A stretch of 7,400 nt of DNA from Chloroflexota bacterium (lineage in GTDB: Bacteria > Chloroflexota > Anaerolineae > Anaerolineales > UBA11858). Location: the NCBI GenBank assembly GCA_030666985.1, contig DAOUWT010000122.1:1-7400 (forward strand), given 5' to 3'. Of the stretch, positions 1 to 5,660 are shown piece after piece. How positions within the stretch are numbered: position 1 is the stretch's first letter; every line of letters begins with the position of its first letter. Below the pieces are notes generated by a model. That model was given only the letters and a program-made list of their open reading frames with translations. It searched no databases and was not told where the DNA came from. A program made the position numbers and the translations under genes.

Positions 1-4
1 TGGC

Positions 5-93
5 AGACCTCCGAGGTTAGGCCGTTCCATCCTGGAACTAACGTTGCACTCCACTAGCCCATGGGCTGTACACCGTAAAAACCTCGGAGGTCT
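5..93. repeat. Inverted repeat with nested hairpins in the nadA leader (candidate cis-acting structure)
   Basis: Bases 5-18 (AGACCTCCGAGGTT) and 80-93 (AACCTCGGAGGTCT) are perfect reverse complements, a 14-bp stem. Inside lie a 6-bp stem with a 3-nt loop (GTTCCA 24-29, TGGAAC 33-38) and the perfect 12-bp palindrome AGCCCATGGGCT (56-67). Folded as RNA this gives a multibranch structure closed by the outer stem, which ends 11 nt before the nadA ribosome binding site. Each outer arm is also a near-palindrome (ACCTC-N-GAGGT), so it belongs to a dispersed palindrome type as well. It could be a regulatory RNA leader or simply an intergenic repeat; no known NAD riboswitch consensus was recognised. 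Confidence 0.75.
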
Positions 94-100
94 TGACCGG

Positions 101-109
101 GAGAAAGGA
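101..109 (+). promoter_or_regulatory. Ribosome binding site that fixes the nadA start
   Basis: GAGAAAGGA ends six bases before ATG 116. The alternative ATG at 44 lies between the arms of the leader hairpin, so this site supports the shorter NadA. Confidence 0.8.
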
Positions 110-115
110 AAAACT

Positions 116-1147
116 ATGTCTGTAGAAGAAATGTATGAAACCATGCAATCCAAGCTCGGCGACGTTGTACCCGATGTGGAACTGCATATCAAAGCGGAGT
201 TGGCTTATCAAATCAATCAGCTCAAAAAAGAGAAGAACGCCGTGATTTTGGGACATAATTACATGGAGCCAGCTTTGTATCACTCCATCCCCGATCACGT
301 GGGCGACTCCCTGGGGCTTAGCCGCATTGCCGCCCAGGCCGAGCAAGACATCATCGTTTTTTGTGGGGTGCGCTTCATGGCTGAAACGGCCAAAATCCTC
401 AACCCAGAGAAGACGGTCTTATTACCCGCGGAGGAGGCAGGATGCTCCCTGGCGGCCAGTATCACTGCTGAGGACGTGCGAAAACTCCGGGAGCAATTTC
501 CCGGAGTTCCCGTAGTCACCTACGTCAACACCTATGCCGACGTCAAGGCTGAATGCGATATTTGCTGCACCTCCAGCAACGCCGCCGCCGTGGTGGAATC
601 CCTGGGCGCGGAGACGGTCATCTTCCTGCCCGACGAGTATCTGGCTCGCAACGTGGCCCAAGAGACTGGCAAGCACATCATTTTTCCCGCCCTAACGGGC
701 CTTGAAGCGGATACCGAGATTGAGGCTCAGTTGATCGGATGGAATGGACGCTGCGAGGTGCACGAGCAGTTTACCACCCAGGATATCGCCGACATCCGGG
801 CCCAGTTCTCCGACGTGATCATTCTCGCTCACCCGGAGTGCAGCCCCCAAGTGGTGGCAGCTTCCGATTTTGCAGGGAGCACCTCAGCCATGATCCGGCA
901 TGTGGAGGAGACCGATGCCCCGCGCTACTTATTGCTGACCGAGTGTGCCATGGGTGACAACATTGCCGTCGCTAACCCCCATAAAGAGATGCTGCGCCTG
1001 TGCCGGGTGCGCTGCCCGCACATGAATGAGATCACCCTGAAAGACACCTTGGCGTCGTTACAGAAAGAACAATATAGCATTGATGTACCCGAGGAGACCC
1101 GTGTCCGGGCTGCCCGCGCTGTGGAGCGCATGATCGCCATCGGGTAG
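116..1147 (+). CDS. nadA: Quinolinate synthase NadA
   Basis: NadA is a cytosolic [4Fe-4S] enzyme that condenses iminoaspartate, delivered by NadB, with dihydroxyacetone phosphate to give quinolinate in de novo NAD synthesis. The 343-residue product has the family's three-fold pseudo-repeat and conserved stretches: GHNYM (46-50), HVGDSLGLSR (61-70), RFMAETAKIL (86-95), TSSNA (152-156) and HPEC (239-242). The three expected cluster ligands appear to be Cys110 (EAGCSLA), Cys213 (GRCEVHEQF) and Cys300 (RCPHMNE); these were placed by recalled alignment to Thermotoga maritima Cys81/168/254. An in-frame ATG at 44 would add 24 residues, but it lies between the arms of a leader hairpin and the extension does not look like NadA. 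ATG 116 has GAGAAAGGA six bases upstream and matches the family's usual start. It lies 75 nt upstream of nadB on the same strand, so the two are probably one operon. The protein is intact. Confidence 0.97.
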   Translation: MSVEEMYETMQSKLGDVVPDVELHIKAELAYQINQLKKEKNAVILGHNYMEPALYHSIPDHVGDSLGLSRIAAQAEQDIIVFCGVRFMAETAKILNPEKTVLLPAEEAGCSLAASITAEDVRKLREQFPGVPVVTYVNTYADVKAECDICCTSSNAAAVVESLGAETVIFLPDEYLARNVAQETGKHIIFPALTGLEADTEIEAQLIGWNGRCEVHEQFTTQDIADIRAQFSDVIILAHPECSPQVVAASDFAGSTSAMIRHVEETDAPRYLLLTECAMGDNIAVANPHKEMLRLCRVRCPHMNEITLKDTLASLQKEQYSIDVPEETRVRAARAVERMIAIG

Positions 1148-1193
1148 TAAGTGCAGACCCTAAAGGTCTTAAGTGCAGAGACCTTTAGGGTCT
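1148..1193. repeat. Tandem palindromic unit forming a 15-bp hairpin between nadA and nadB
   Basis: Two similar units start right after the nadA stop codon. Each begins with TAAGTGCAG (1148-1156 and 1170-1178). They carry AGACCCTAAAGGTCT (1155-1169) and AGACCTTTAGGGTCT (1179-1193), perfect 15-bp reverse complements separated by a 9-nt loop. Each arm is itself palindromic at its ends (AGACC...GGTCT). The hairpin ends 17 nt before the nadB ribosome binding site. No U-tract follows (TTGCCTGAG), so it is not a standard intrinsic terminator. It may stabilise or separate the two cistrons, or be a dispersed repeat of the same type as the nadA leader. Confidence 0.85.
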
Positions 1194-1222
1194 TGCCTGA
1201 GAAAATGGGAAGAGGTTAAATT

Positions 1223-2854
1223 ATGCAAACAGACATACTCATCATTGGCAGTGGCATAGCGGGAACAACGGCAGCCCTGCAATTGGCAGAAGATGCCCAA
1301 CGCGAAATTGTCGTCATCACCCGCACAGAAGAAGCCATCGAGACCAACTCCCGTTACGCGCAAGGGGGAATTGTCGGCCTGGGGATTGATGATAGCGCAC
1401 AGATTTTAGAAGAAGATGTGCTCCAGGCTGGGGATGGGATATGCTATCCCCCGGCGGTGAAAGTCTTGGCTGAGGAAGGCCCGCCTTTGCTCCATAAATT
1501 CTTGATAGGAGAGATGGGGGTGGAATTCGACCGCGACAAAAGCGGCTCCTTGGTCTATGGGTTAGAGGCGGCCCATTCCCAGCGGCGTATCTTGCACGTC
1601 GGAGATCTGACCGGCCAAGCCATCATGCAGGCCCTCACCCAAGCCTTGCTCCAGCAGCCCAACATTCGCACGCTCACCAAGCATACCGCAGTAGATTTGC
1701 TCACTTTCCCCCACCACGCCCGCGACCCGCTTGCCGTCTACCAACCTCCCGTTTGTAAGGGCGCCTATGTCCTCAATCAGGATACGAGAGAAGTGGAGCC
1801 AATTTTGGCCCGGCAAACCATACTGGCAAGCGGCGGGATAGGGCAAATATTCATGAACACCAGCAACCCTGCCGGATCCCGGGGGGATGGGGTGGCCATG
1901 GCCTATCGGGCCGGGGCGCACGTTGTCAATGCCGAATACGTTCAATTTCATCCCACGGCTTTGTACATGCCCGGCACGACAAAATTCCTCATTAGTGAAG
2001 CCGTGCGCGGCGAGGGGGGGAGATTGCTCACCCCAGCGGGAGAAGCCTTCATGGAGCGTTATTCCCCCGAAATGCAGGAGTTAGCCTCCCGGGACGTGGT
2101 GGCACGTGCAATTTATCAGGAGATGCTGGAAAACGACTACCCCTATGTCCTCCTGGATATTGCCTCTCACAAGTCAGCAAAAGCCATCCAGGAGCGTTTT
2201 CCCCAAATTTATGCACGGTGTCTTGAGATGGATATTGACATAACACGGCGTCCTATCCCCGTAGTGCCCGTCGCGCATTATTTTTGTGGGGGAGTGTTGG
2301 TGGATTTGTGGGGGAGAAGCTCGCTGGGAGGATTGTACGCGGTGGGGGAGGTTTCCTGCACGGGGGTGCACGGCGCTAACCGCTTGGCGAGCACCTCCTT
2401 GTTGGAGGGGTTGGCGTGGGGGACGCGTGCCGCCCAGCGTATTCGTGAGCAAGGGGGAGGGGAACTCACTTCGGCGGGGGAGATTCCACCCTGGGATGAT
2501 TCCGCGCTGATTTATGATGCCGATCCCACCCTTGTCCAGGGAGACATGCAGGCCATCCGCAACTTAATGTGGCATTATGTGGGATTGGTGCGCAGCAGGT
2601 ATCGCCTGAAGCGGGCCGTTCGGGAGTTGCGTCATCGCTGGTCGGCAATTGAAGAATTCTATCGCAAAACCCGCCTGACAGATGGTCTGATAGGTTTACG
2701 GAACAGCGTTCAGGTAGCATTGGTCATTGCCCGTGCTGCTCTGAGAAATCCCACCAGCCGGGGAGCGCATTACCGGGAAGACGGTCAAACCGCTAATGGC
2801 AAACCGAATAACTTCGAAGCCCAGTCCCAAAAGCTGAAAGATGGCGTAAGTTAG
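1223..2854 (+). CDS. nadB: L-aspartate oxidase NadB
   Basis: NadB is a cytosolic flavoenzyme that oxidises L-aspartate to iminoaspartate, the unstable substrate passed to NadA. The 543 residues are close to the E. coli length of about 540. An N-terminal FAD-binding Rossmann fold is seen as GSGIAG (9-14) and SRYAQGGI (43-50). The fumarate-reductase/succinate-dehydrogenase flavoprotein core follows: AHSQRRILH (117-125), LASGGIGQIF (201-210), QFHPTALY (241-248), SEAVRGEGGRLL (258-269), SRDVVARAI (289-297), VAHYFCGGV (350-358) and GVHGANRLASTSLLEG (381-396). By recalled alignment His243, Arg290, His352 and Arg387 match catalytic or substrate residues of the E. coli enzyme. A helical C-terminal domain (about 440-515) ends at SRGAHYRED (512-520). 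The last 23 residues after that do not look like the family's usual tail. AGAGG lies seven bases before the ATG. The gene converges on the next gene with 4 nt between stop codons. Confidence 0.97.
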   Translation: MQTDILIIGSGIAGTTAALQLAEDAQREIVVITRTEEAIETNSRYAQGGIVGLGIDDSAQILEEDVLQAGDGICYPPAVKVLAEEGPPLLHKFLIGEMGVEFDRDKSGSLVYGLEAAHSQRRILHVGDLTGQAIMQALTQALLQQPNIRTLTKHTAVDLLTFPHHARDPLAVYQPPVCKGAYVLNQDTREVEPILARQTILASGGIGQIFMNTSNPAGSRGDGVAMAYRAGAHVVNAEYVQFHPTALYMPGTTKFLISEAVRGEGGRLLTPAGEAFMERYSPEMQELASRDVVARAIYQEMLENDYPYVLLDIASHKSAKAIQERFPQIYARCLEMDIDITRRPIPVVPVAHYFCGGVLVDLWGRSSLGGLYAVGEVSCTGVHGANRLASTSLLEGLAWGTRAAQRIREQGGGELTSAGEIPPWDDSALIYDADPTLVQGDMQAIRNLMWHYVGLVRSRYRLKRAVRELRHRWSAIEEFYRKTRLTDGLIGLRNSVQVALVIARAALRNPTSRGAHYREDGQTANGKPNNFEAQSQKLKDGVS

Positions 2855-2858
2855 ACCC

Positions 2859-3245
2859 TTACTCCCCCAGATCCCCCACCACTTTGAAATCTGACATACT
2901 AATCGACACTGGCTCATCCCCCTCCACCATCTGCACTTGTACCGTTATTAGCAGCATTTGCTTCCCCGACAAAGGGGGATCATTGAATTGATTTTGGGCT
3001 TCTACCAGTGGCCATCCGTCTTCTATAACTTCCGTTATCTCTATTTTAAGCCCGTCCCACGTCTGTTTGCCGCTCAGGACTCCAGGGACTAACTCCTCCG
3101 ATGTGGCGGTTTCTTTGATGACCGATTCTGTGGCAGTCGCTGCTGGTTTTGCAGGCAGCAATCCACTATTCAAGATTGAGGCAACGCTCACAATGATTAT
3201 GGACAAGCCAACGACCAGGAAGAATATAAGTTTTTGTTTATTCAT
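2859..3245 (-). CDS. Signal-anchored protein with a DUF4352-like domain, possibly C-terminally truncated
   Basis: The function is not recognised. The 128-residue product starts with MNKQK and a hydrophobic segment (about 7-27), reading as a signal peptide or membrane anchor. A Thr/Ala/Ser/Pro-rich linker (30-55) follows, then a beta-rich domain (56-128). The pattern LKIEITEVIEDGW... GKQMLLITVQVQ...SMSDFKVVG resembles the immunoglobulin-like DUF4352 fold of secreted bacterial proteins, so it probably acts outside the membrane. These domains normally continue past the DFKVVG strand; here the protein stops eight residues after Phe120, just beyond two runs of five G. Skipping one base would read GSKGLTYAIF and stay open to about 2696, inside the nadB 3' end in antisense. 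The start has GAAGG six bases upstream and lies only 2 nt after the stop of the M20 peptidase gene, so it is the last gene of that operon and may be translationally coupled. Domain assignment is from memory of family patterns. Confidence 0.75.
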   Translation of the reverse strand: MNKQKLIFFLVVGLSIIIVSVASILNSGLLPAKPAATATESVIKETATSEELVPGVLSGKQTWDGLKIEITEVIEDGWPLVEAQNQFNDPPLSGKQMLLITVQVQMVEGDEPVSISMSDFKVVGDLGE

Positions 3246-3247
3246 AA

Positions 3248-4591
3248 TCAGCCTTCAAATCTCTGAAGCAATTCGTAAATCGCATTCGCCCCAAACTCAA
3301 CCGCTTCTACGGGGATGCGTTCATCAGCGGCATGGATTACGCTCGTAAAGTTAAAGTCTTCTGGCAGGAGCATGGGCAAGAAGCCGTAAGTTTGGATGCC
3401 GAGTTGCGAGAAGAATCGCGCGTCGGTCACGCCGCTCAATAAGAGGGGGATAGGGATGCCATCTGGGTCAGCCTTTTTCAAAATATCGGCCAAAGTATCA
3501 TAAAGGCCCATATCCGGTTCGGCGGGGCCGGGGTCATGGCTCATGACTTCGAATTCCACCTCATCCCCCACAATTTGGCGTAGTTCTGAGAGCATATCCT
3601 CTGGCGTGCAGCCGGGCAGCAGGCGCCCATCAAGTTGGACAGACACTTCCCCAGGGATGACGTTGACCTTGTCACTGGCCTCTAATATTGTGGGGCTAAC
3701 CGAATTATGCAGCAGAGGGTCAAAGGCGCGGCCTTTTTCGCCGAGTAAGTTGAGAATCGAATTGGTCAAGAGCGGATTCGTGAGTTGTTTGAGGATGAAG
3801 CCGGCTACTCCTCCCATCTCAGCGGCCACGGCCTCAATCATTAGCCGCGTGGTGGGGGTGATGTGAACCGGCAGACGATGCTTGTCTAGCTGCGCTAAAA
3901 GGCGGGATAACCTAGCCATAGCACCGCCACGCACGGGCATGGAGCCATGCCCCCCGGGTCCGCGCACCGTGGCTTTCATCCAACAAATTTGCTTCTCAGA
4001 GATCATAATGGGGCAGAACTTTTTTCCGCCGAGATATAGTGAAAATCCCCCAAACTCGCCAATGGCATACTTTATCCCCTTAAATAAATCGGCATGTTTT
4101 TCCACAAGAAACTTAGCGCCGAAATCTCCCCCGGCTTCCTCGTCGCTGACCACGGCTAGAACCACGTCCCCAGGCAGCTTTGCCCCCTCCCCCTTGGCCC
4201 GCAGCAACGCCGCCACCATCATGGCAACCCCTCCCTTCATGTCTAACGCGCCGCGCCCCCACAGGTAATCGCCGCTGTCAGCGCCGCTAATAGCGGGCAC
4301 AATTTTGCCCTCAAAAGGGGGATGTTGCCAAGCCTGGTTTTTCGTTGTCACCACGTCTACGTGCCCGTACATCAGCAAGGGTGGGGCATCCCCCTGGCCG
4401 GGCAAGCGTGCCACCAGGTTTGTGCGTTTGGGTGTTTTTCCGAGAATAGTGGTCTCGATCCCGGCCTCGGTGAGGAGCGCGTCTATATAAGAAATGCACT
4501 CCGCCTCATTGCCGGGCGGGTTGGAGGTGTCAAATTGGATGAGACGTTGCAACAATTCTATAGGGTGTTGGTAAATGTTTTTTGTAGTCAT
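3248..4591 (-). CDS. M20 family zinc metallopeptidase (ArgE/DapE/ACY1/CPG2 type)
   Basis: Members of this family are di-zinc amidohydrolases that remove an acyl group or a terminal residue from small peptides or N-acyl amino acids. The 447-residue product has the full set of signatures: GHVDVV (76-81, His77 metal ligand with Asp79), GRGALDMKGG (112-121, Asp117 bridging ligand), SDEEAGGDFG (149-158, catalytic Glu151 and ligand Glu152), Glu179 in AIGEFGG as the likely next ligand, and His420 in VIHAADERI. The inserted dimerisation domain shows VRGPGGHGSMP (209-219), with His215 as the residue that commonly completes the partner's active site. There is no signal peptide, so it is probably cytosolic. 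AGGAG is six bases before the start. It follows the membrane-protein gene by 17 nt and precedes the DUF4352-like gene by 2 nt. The substrate cannot be read from the sequence; argE or dapE would be over-calls because no arginine or lysine pathway gene is adjacent. Confidence 0.93.
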   Translation of the reverse strand: MTTKNIYQHPIELLQRLIQFDTSNPPGNEAECISYIDALLTEAGIETTILGKTPKRTNLVARLPGQGDAPPLLMYGHVDVVTTKNQAWQHPPFEGKIVPAISGADSGDYLWGRGALDMKGGVAMMVAALLRAKGEGAKLPGDVVLAVVSDEEAGGDFGAKFLVEKHADLFKGIKYAIGEFGGFSLYLGGKKFCPIMISEKQICWMKATVRGPGGHGSMPVRGGAMARLSRLLAQLDKHRLPVHITPTTRLMIEAVAAEMGGVAGFILKQLTNPLLTNSILNLLGEKGRAFDPLLHNSVSPTILEASDKVNVIPGEVSVQLDGRLLPGCTPEDMLSELRQIVGDEVEFEVMSHDPGPAEPDMGLYDTLADILKKADPDGIPIPLLLSGVTDARFFSQLGIQTYGFLPMLLPEDFNFTSVIHAADERIPVEAVEFGANAIYELLQRFEG

Positions 4592-4608
4592 AGATTTCTC
4601 CTATATCT

Positions 4609-5334
4609 TTAGCGGCGTCCAAACAACGCTGAGAGTACGCCGCCCACCAGCACCAGGGGGGCCAGGGCTAGCATACACGTTCCCCCAATGAGCAGGCCTT
4701 GCGCCGCACTGTGCTTGCTTTCCACGAAAGCCACGCGGTCTCCGGCGTAGTATTCGTTGGGGATAAGGGCATCGGTGGAGGCTTTCTTTCCCCAAACGGT
4801 GACCAAATCCCCAGCGTAAAACCCGCTATAGCGCACCGAGCCATGGGGGAGTGGTTCGCCCTCGTATTCGGCGGTTTCGTAGCCCTCGGCGTAGAACAAC
4901 TTCTCGTGCAAGGGGCCGCTCAACTTGGCTCCATCTGTTCTGAGAAGCTGAATTGAGTCATCTCCAATGGTCAACTTCAAATCTGGAGTCACCTGTCGGA
5001 TAGTCTCCCACTCACCGTCCGGTTCTGCGTCTGGGGTGGTGTAGTCGGCGGGTGTGACCACCCACTCTTCCAATTCGTAGGCCACGAACTCGGCCGCGTC
5101 GGGGGATGCCTCCCCCGCCAGGCGGCCGGTGACGAGGATTTCATCCCCTGCGGGAGAGGCAGCCACATCCCCCGCGTCCATGATGGGCATACGCTCAATC
5201 TGACGAGCTTCCAGCTTTTGTTTGGGGGACAGCACCAGGGTAAATAATAACCCGCACCCCAAAAGGGCCACAGCGCCGATCCCCGCTCCAATTACCCTGC
5301 CAGTACGTTCACGAATTGACCTGAAAATTCTCAT
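4609..5334 (-). CDS. Membrane protein with two terminal transmembrane segments and a GIDE-like soluble domain
   Basis: This is not a gene I can name. The 241-residue product has a basic N-terminus (MRIFRSIRERTGR), a hydrophobic segment at about 14-36, a soluble acidic domain at about 37-210, a second hydrophobic segment at about 213-237 and a C-terminal GRR. The positive ends suggest both termini are cytoplasmic and the large domain is outside. Features such as ILVTGRLAGE (66-75), EFVAYELEEW (82-91), YAEGYETAEYEGEPLP (148-163) and AGDLVTVWGK (174-183) recall the GIDE/MULAN-type domain found in bacterial and eukaryotic membrane proteins; I hold this weakly. LLGC at 24-27 superficially resembles a lipobox, but the hydrophobic stretch continues beyond it and position -2 is Leu, so lipidation is unlikely. 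AGGAG lies five bases before the ATG. It is the first gene of a leftward operon with the peptidase and the DUF4352-like gene. Confidence 0.8.
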   Translation of the reverse strand: MRIFRSIRERTGRVIGAGIGAVALLGCGLLFTLVLSPKQKLEARQIERMPIMDAGDVAASPAGDEILVTGRLAGEASPDAAEFVAYELEEWVVTPADYTTPDAEPDGEWETIRQVTPDLKLTIGDDSIQLLRTDGAKLSGPLHEKLFYAEGYETAEYEGEPLPHGSVRYSGFYAGDLVTVWGKKASTDALIPNEYYAGDRVAFVESKHSAAQGLLIGGTCMLALAPLVLVGGVLSALFGRR

Positions 5335-5375
5335 GCTCTCTCCTGGATAGAAAAATTACGGGAAACTTAGGATAG

Positions 5376-5381
5376 AGTATA
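5376..5381 (-). promoter_or_regulatory. Possible -10 box for the leftward three-gene operon
   Basis: On the minus strand TATACT lies 41 bases upstream of the membrane-protein start codon. No convincing -35 hexamer is present at 16-18 bp spacing, so this is a weak call based on -10 similarity and position only. Confidence 0.3.
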
Positions 5382-5391
5382 ACACGTTTTG

Positions 5392-5507
5392 CCTATGAAT
5401 GAATTCACGGGCTAACGAATTAAACCCATTGAAATGGGTTATAAATGCGGCCATTCCCAACGCGATTTATCGCGTTTTGTCCCTTAGCCTCCGAATTCAC
5501 TCGGAGG
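5392..5507. repeat. Mirror-symmetric four-hairpin repeat element
   Basis: Four hairpins occur in order: 5392-5411 (TGAAT/ATTCA core with imperfect flanks), 5423-5440 (AACCCATT/AATGGGTT), 5459-5476 (AACGCGAT/ATCGCGTT) and 5488-5507 (CCTCCGA/TCGGAGG). Their centres are at 5401.5, 5431.5, 5467.5 and 5497.5, spaced 30, 36 and 30 and symmetric about 5449.5. The outer hairpins are inverted copies of each other (14 of 20 positions), giving imperfect terminal inverted repeats extending to GAATTCACGGGCTAA / TTAGCCTCCGAATTC. This looks like a non-autonomous MITE- or REP-type element. No ORF is inside. Confidence 0.8.
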
Positions 5508-5508
5508 A

Positions 5509-5517
5509 TGATACAAT
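5509..5517 (+). promoter_or_regulatory. Extended -10 promoter candidate for xth
   Basis: TGATACAAT matches the extended -10 form TGN-TATAAT with one mismatch. It begins two bases after the four-hairpin element and lies 144 bases upstream of the xth ATG. The position expected for a -35 box falls in the last hairpin (CTCCGA at 17-bp spacing) and is poor, which extended -10 promoters can tolerate. Transcription from here would put two long hairpins in the xth leader. Confidence 0.45.
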
Positions 5518-5529
5518 ACCCAAAGTAGA

Positions 5530-5566
5530 GATGTGCACTGCATCTTCTTTGGATGCGCTGCACATC
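5530..5566. repeat. Imperfect hairpin in the xth leader (first of two)
   Basis: GATGTGCACTGCATC (5530-5544) and GATGCGCTGCACATC (5552-5566) pair at 13 of 15 positions around a 7-nt loop. The two mismatches are adjacent, forming a small internal loop. No T-tract follows, so it is not a terminator. Confidence 0.75.
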
Positions 5567-5599
5567 GGGTAGCAGTTGAGCAGCCAAAAAAGATTCTCC

Positions 5600-5640
5600 A
5601 GGTGCAACGCACTTCTAAGTTCATGAAGTGCAATGCACCT
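5600..5640. repeat. Imperfect hairpin in the xth leader (second of two)
   Basis: AGGTGCAACGCACTTC (5600-5615) and GAAGTGCAATGCACCT (5625-5640) pair at 14 of 16 positions around a 9-nt loop, again with two adjacent mismatches. Each arm contains its own small palindrome (GTGC-N3-GCAC). The stem ends nine bases before the xth ribosome binding site, so it could influence translation, or it is one of a family of dispersed palindromes. Confidence 0.75.
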
Positions 5641-5649
5641 GTTATCAAA

Positions 5650-5654
5650 AAGGA
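5650..5654 (+). promoter_or_regulatory. Ribosome binding site that fixes the xth start
   Basis: AAGGA lies six bases before ATG 5661, selecting the MQITTWNVNG start over the upstream in-frame ATG at 5628. Confidence 0.8.
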
Positions 5655-5660
5655 TATTCT

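Larger units (their letters stand above)
5335..5660. other. Divergent intergenic region, no gene
   Basis: These 326 bases separate the leftward membrane-protein operon from rightward xth. Frames that cross the region are antisense to, or extensions of, xth and lack their own support. Nearly all of it is accounted for by six hairpins, the AGGAG site of the leftward operon, the two promoter candidates and the xth ribosome binding site. Confidence 0.8.

Noticed and set aside
44..72. Possible nadA promoter TTGCAC (44-49) with TGTACA (67-72)
   Set aside because: Spacing is 17 bp, but the -10 matches only three of six positions and lies within the structured repeat; not supportable.
44..115. N-terminal extension of NadA from the ATG at 44
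   Set aside because: It reads through the leader hairpin, has no ribosome binding site, does not resemble NadA, and a good site precedes ATG 116.
2846..2862. Small inverted repeat GTAAG/CTTAC at the nadB end as a bidirectional terminator
   Set aside because: The stem is only 5 bp and there is no T-tract on either strand.
5392..5640. CRISPR array from repeated palindromes
   Set aside because: The hairpins differ in sequence, are too few, and have no constant repeat with uniform spacers.
5628..5660. N-terminal extension of Xth from the ATG at 5628
   Set aside because: It lies inside a hairpin arm; ATG 5661 has AAGGA at the right distance and the conserved MQITTWNVNG start.
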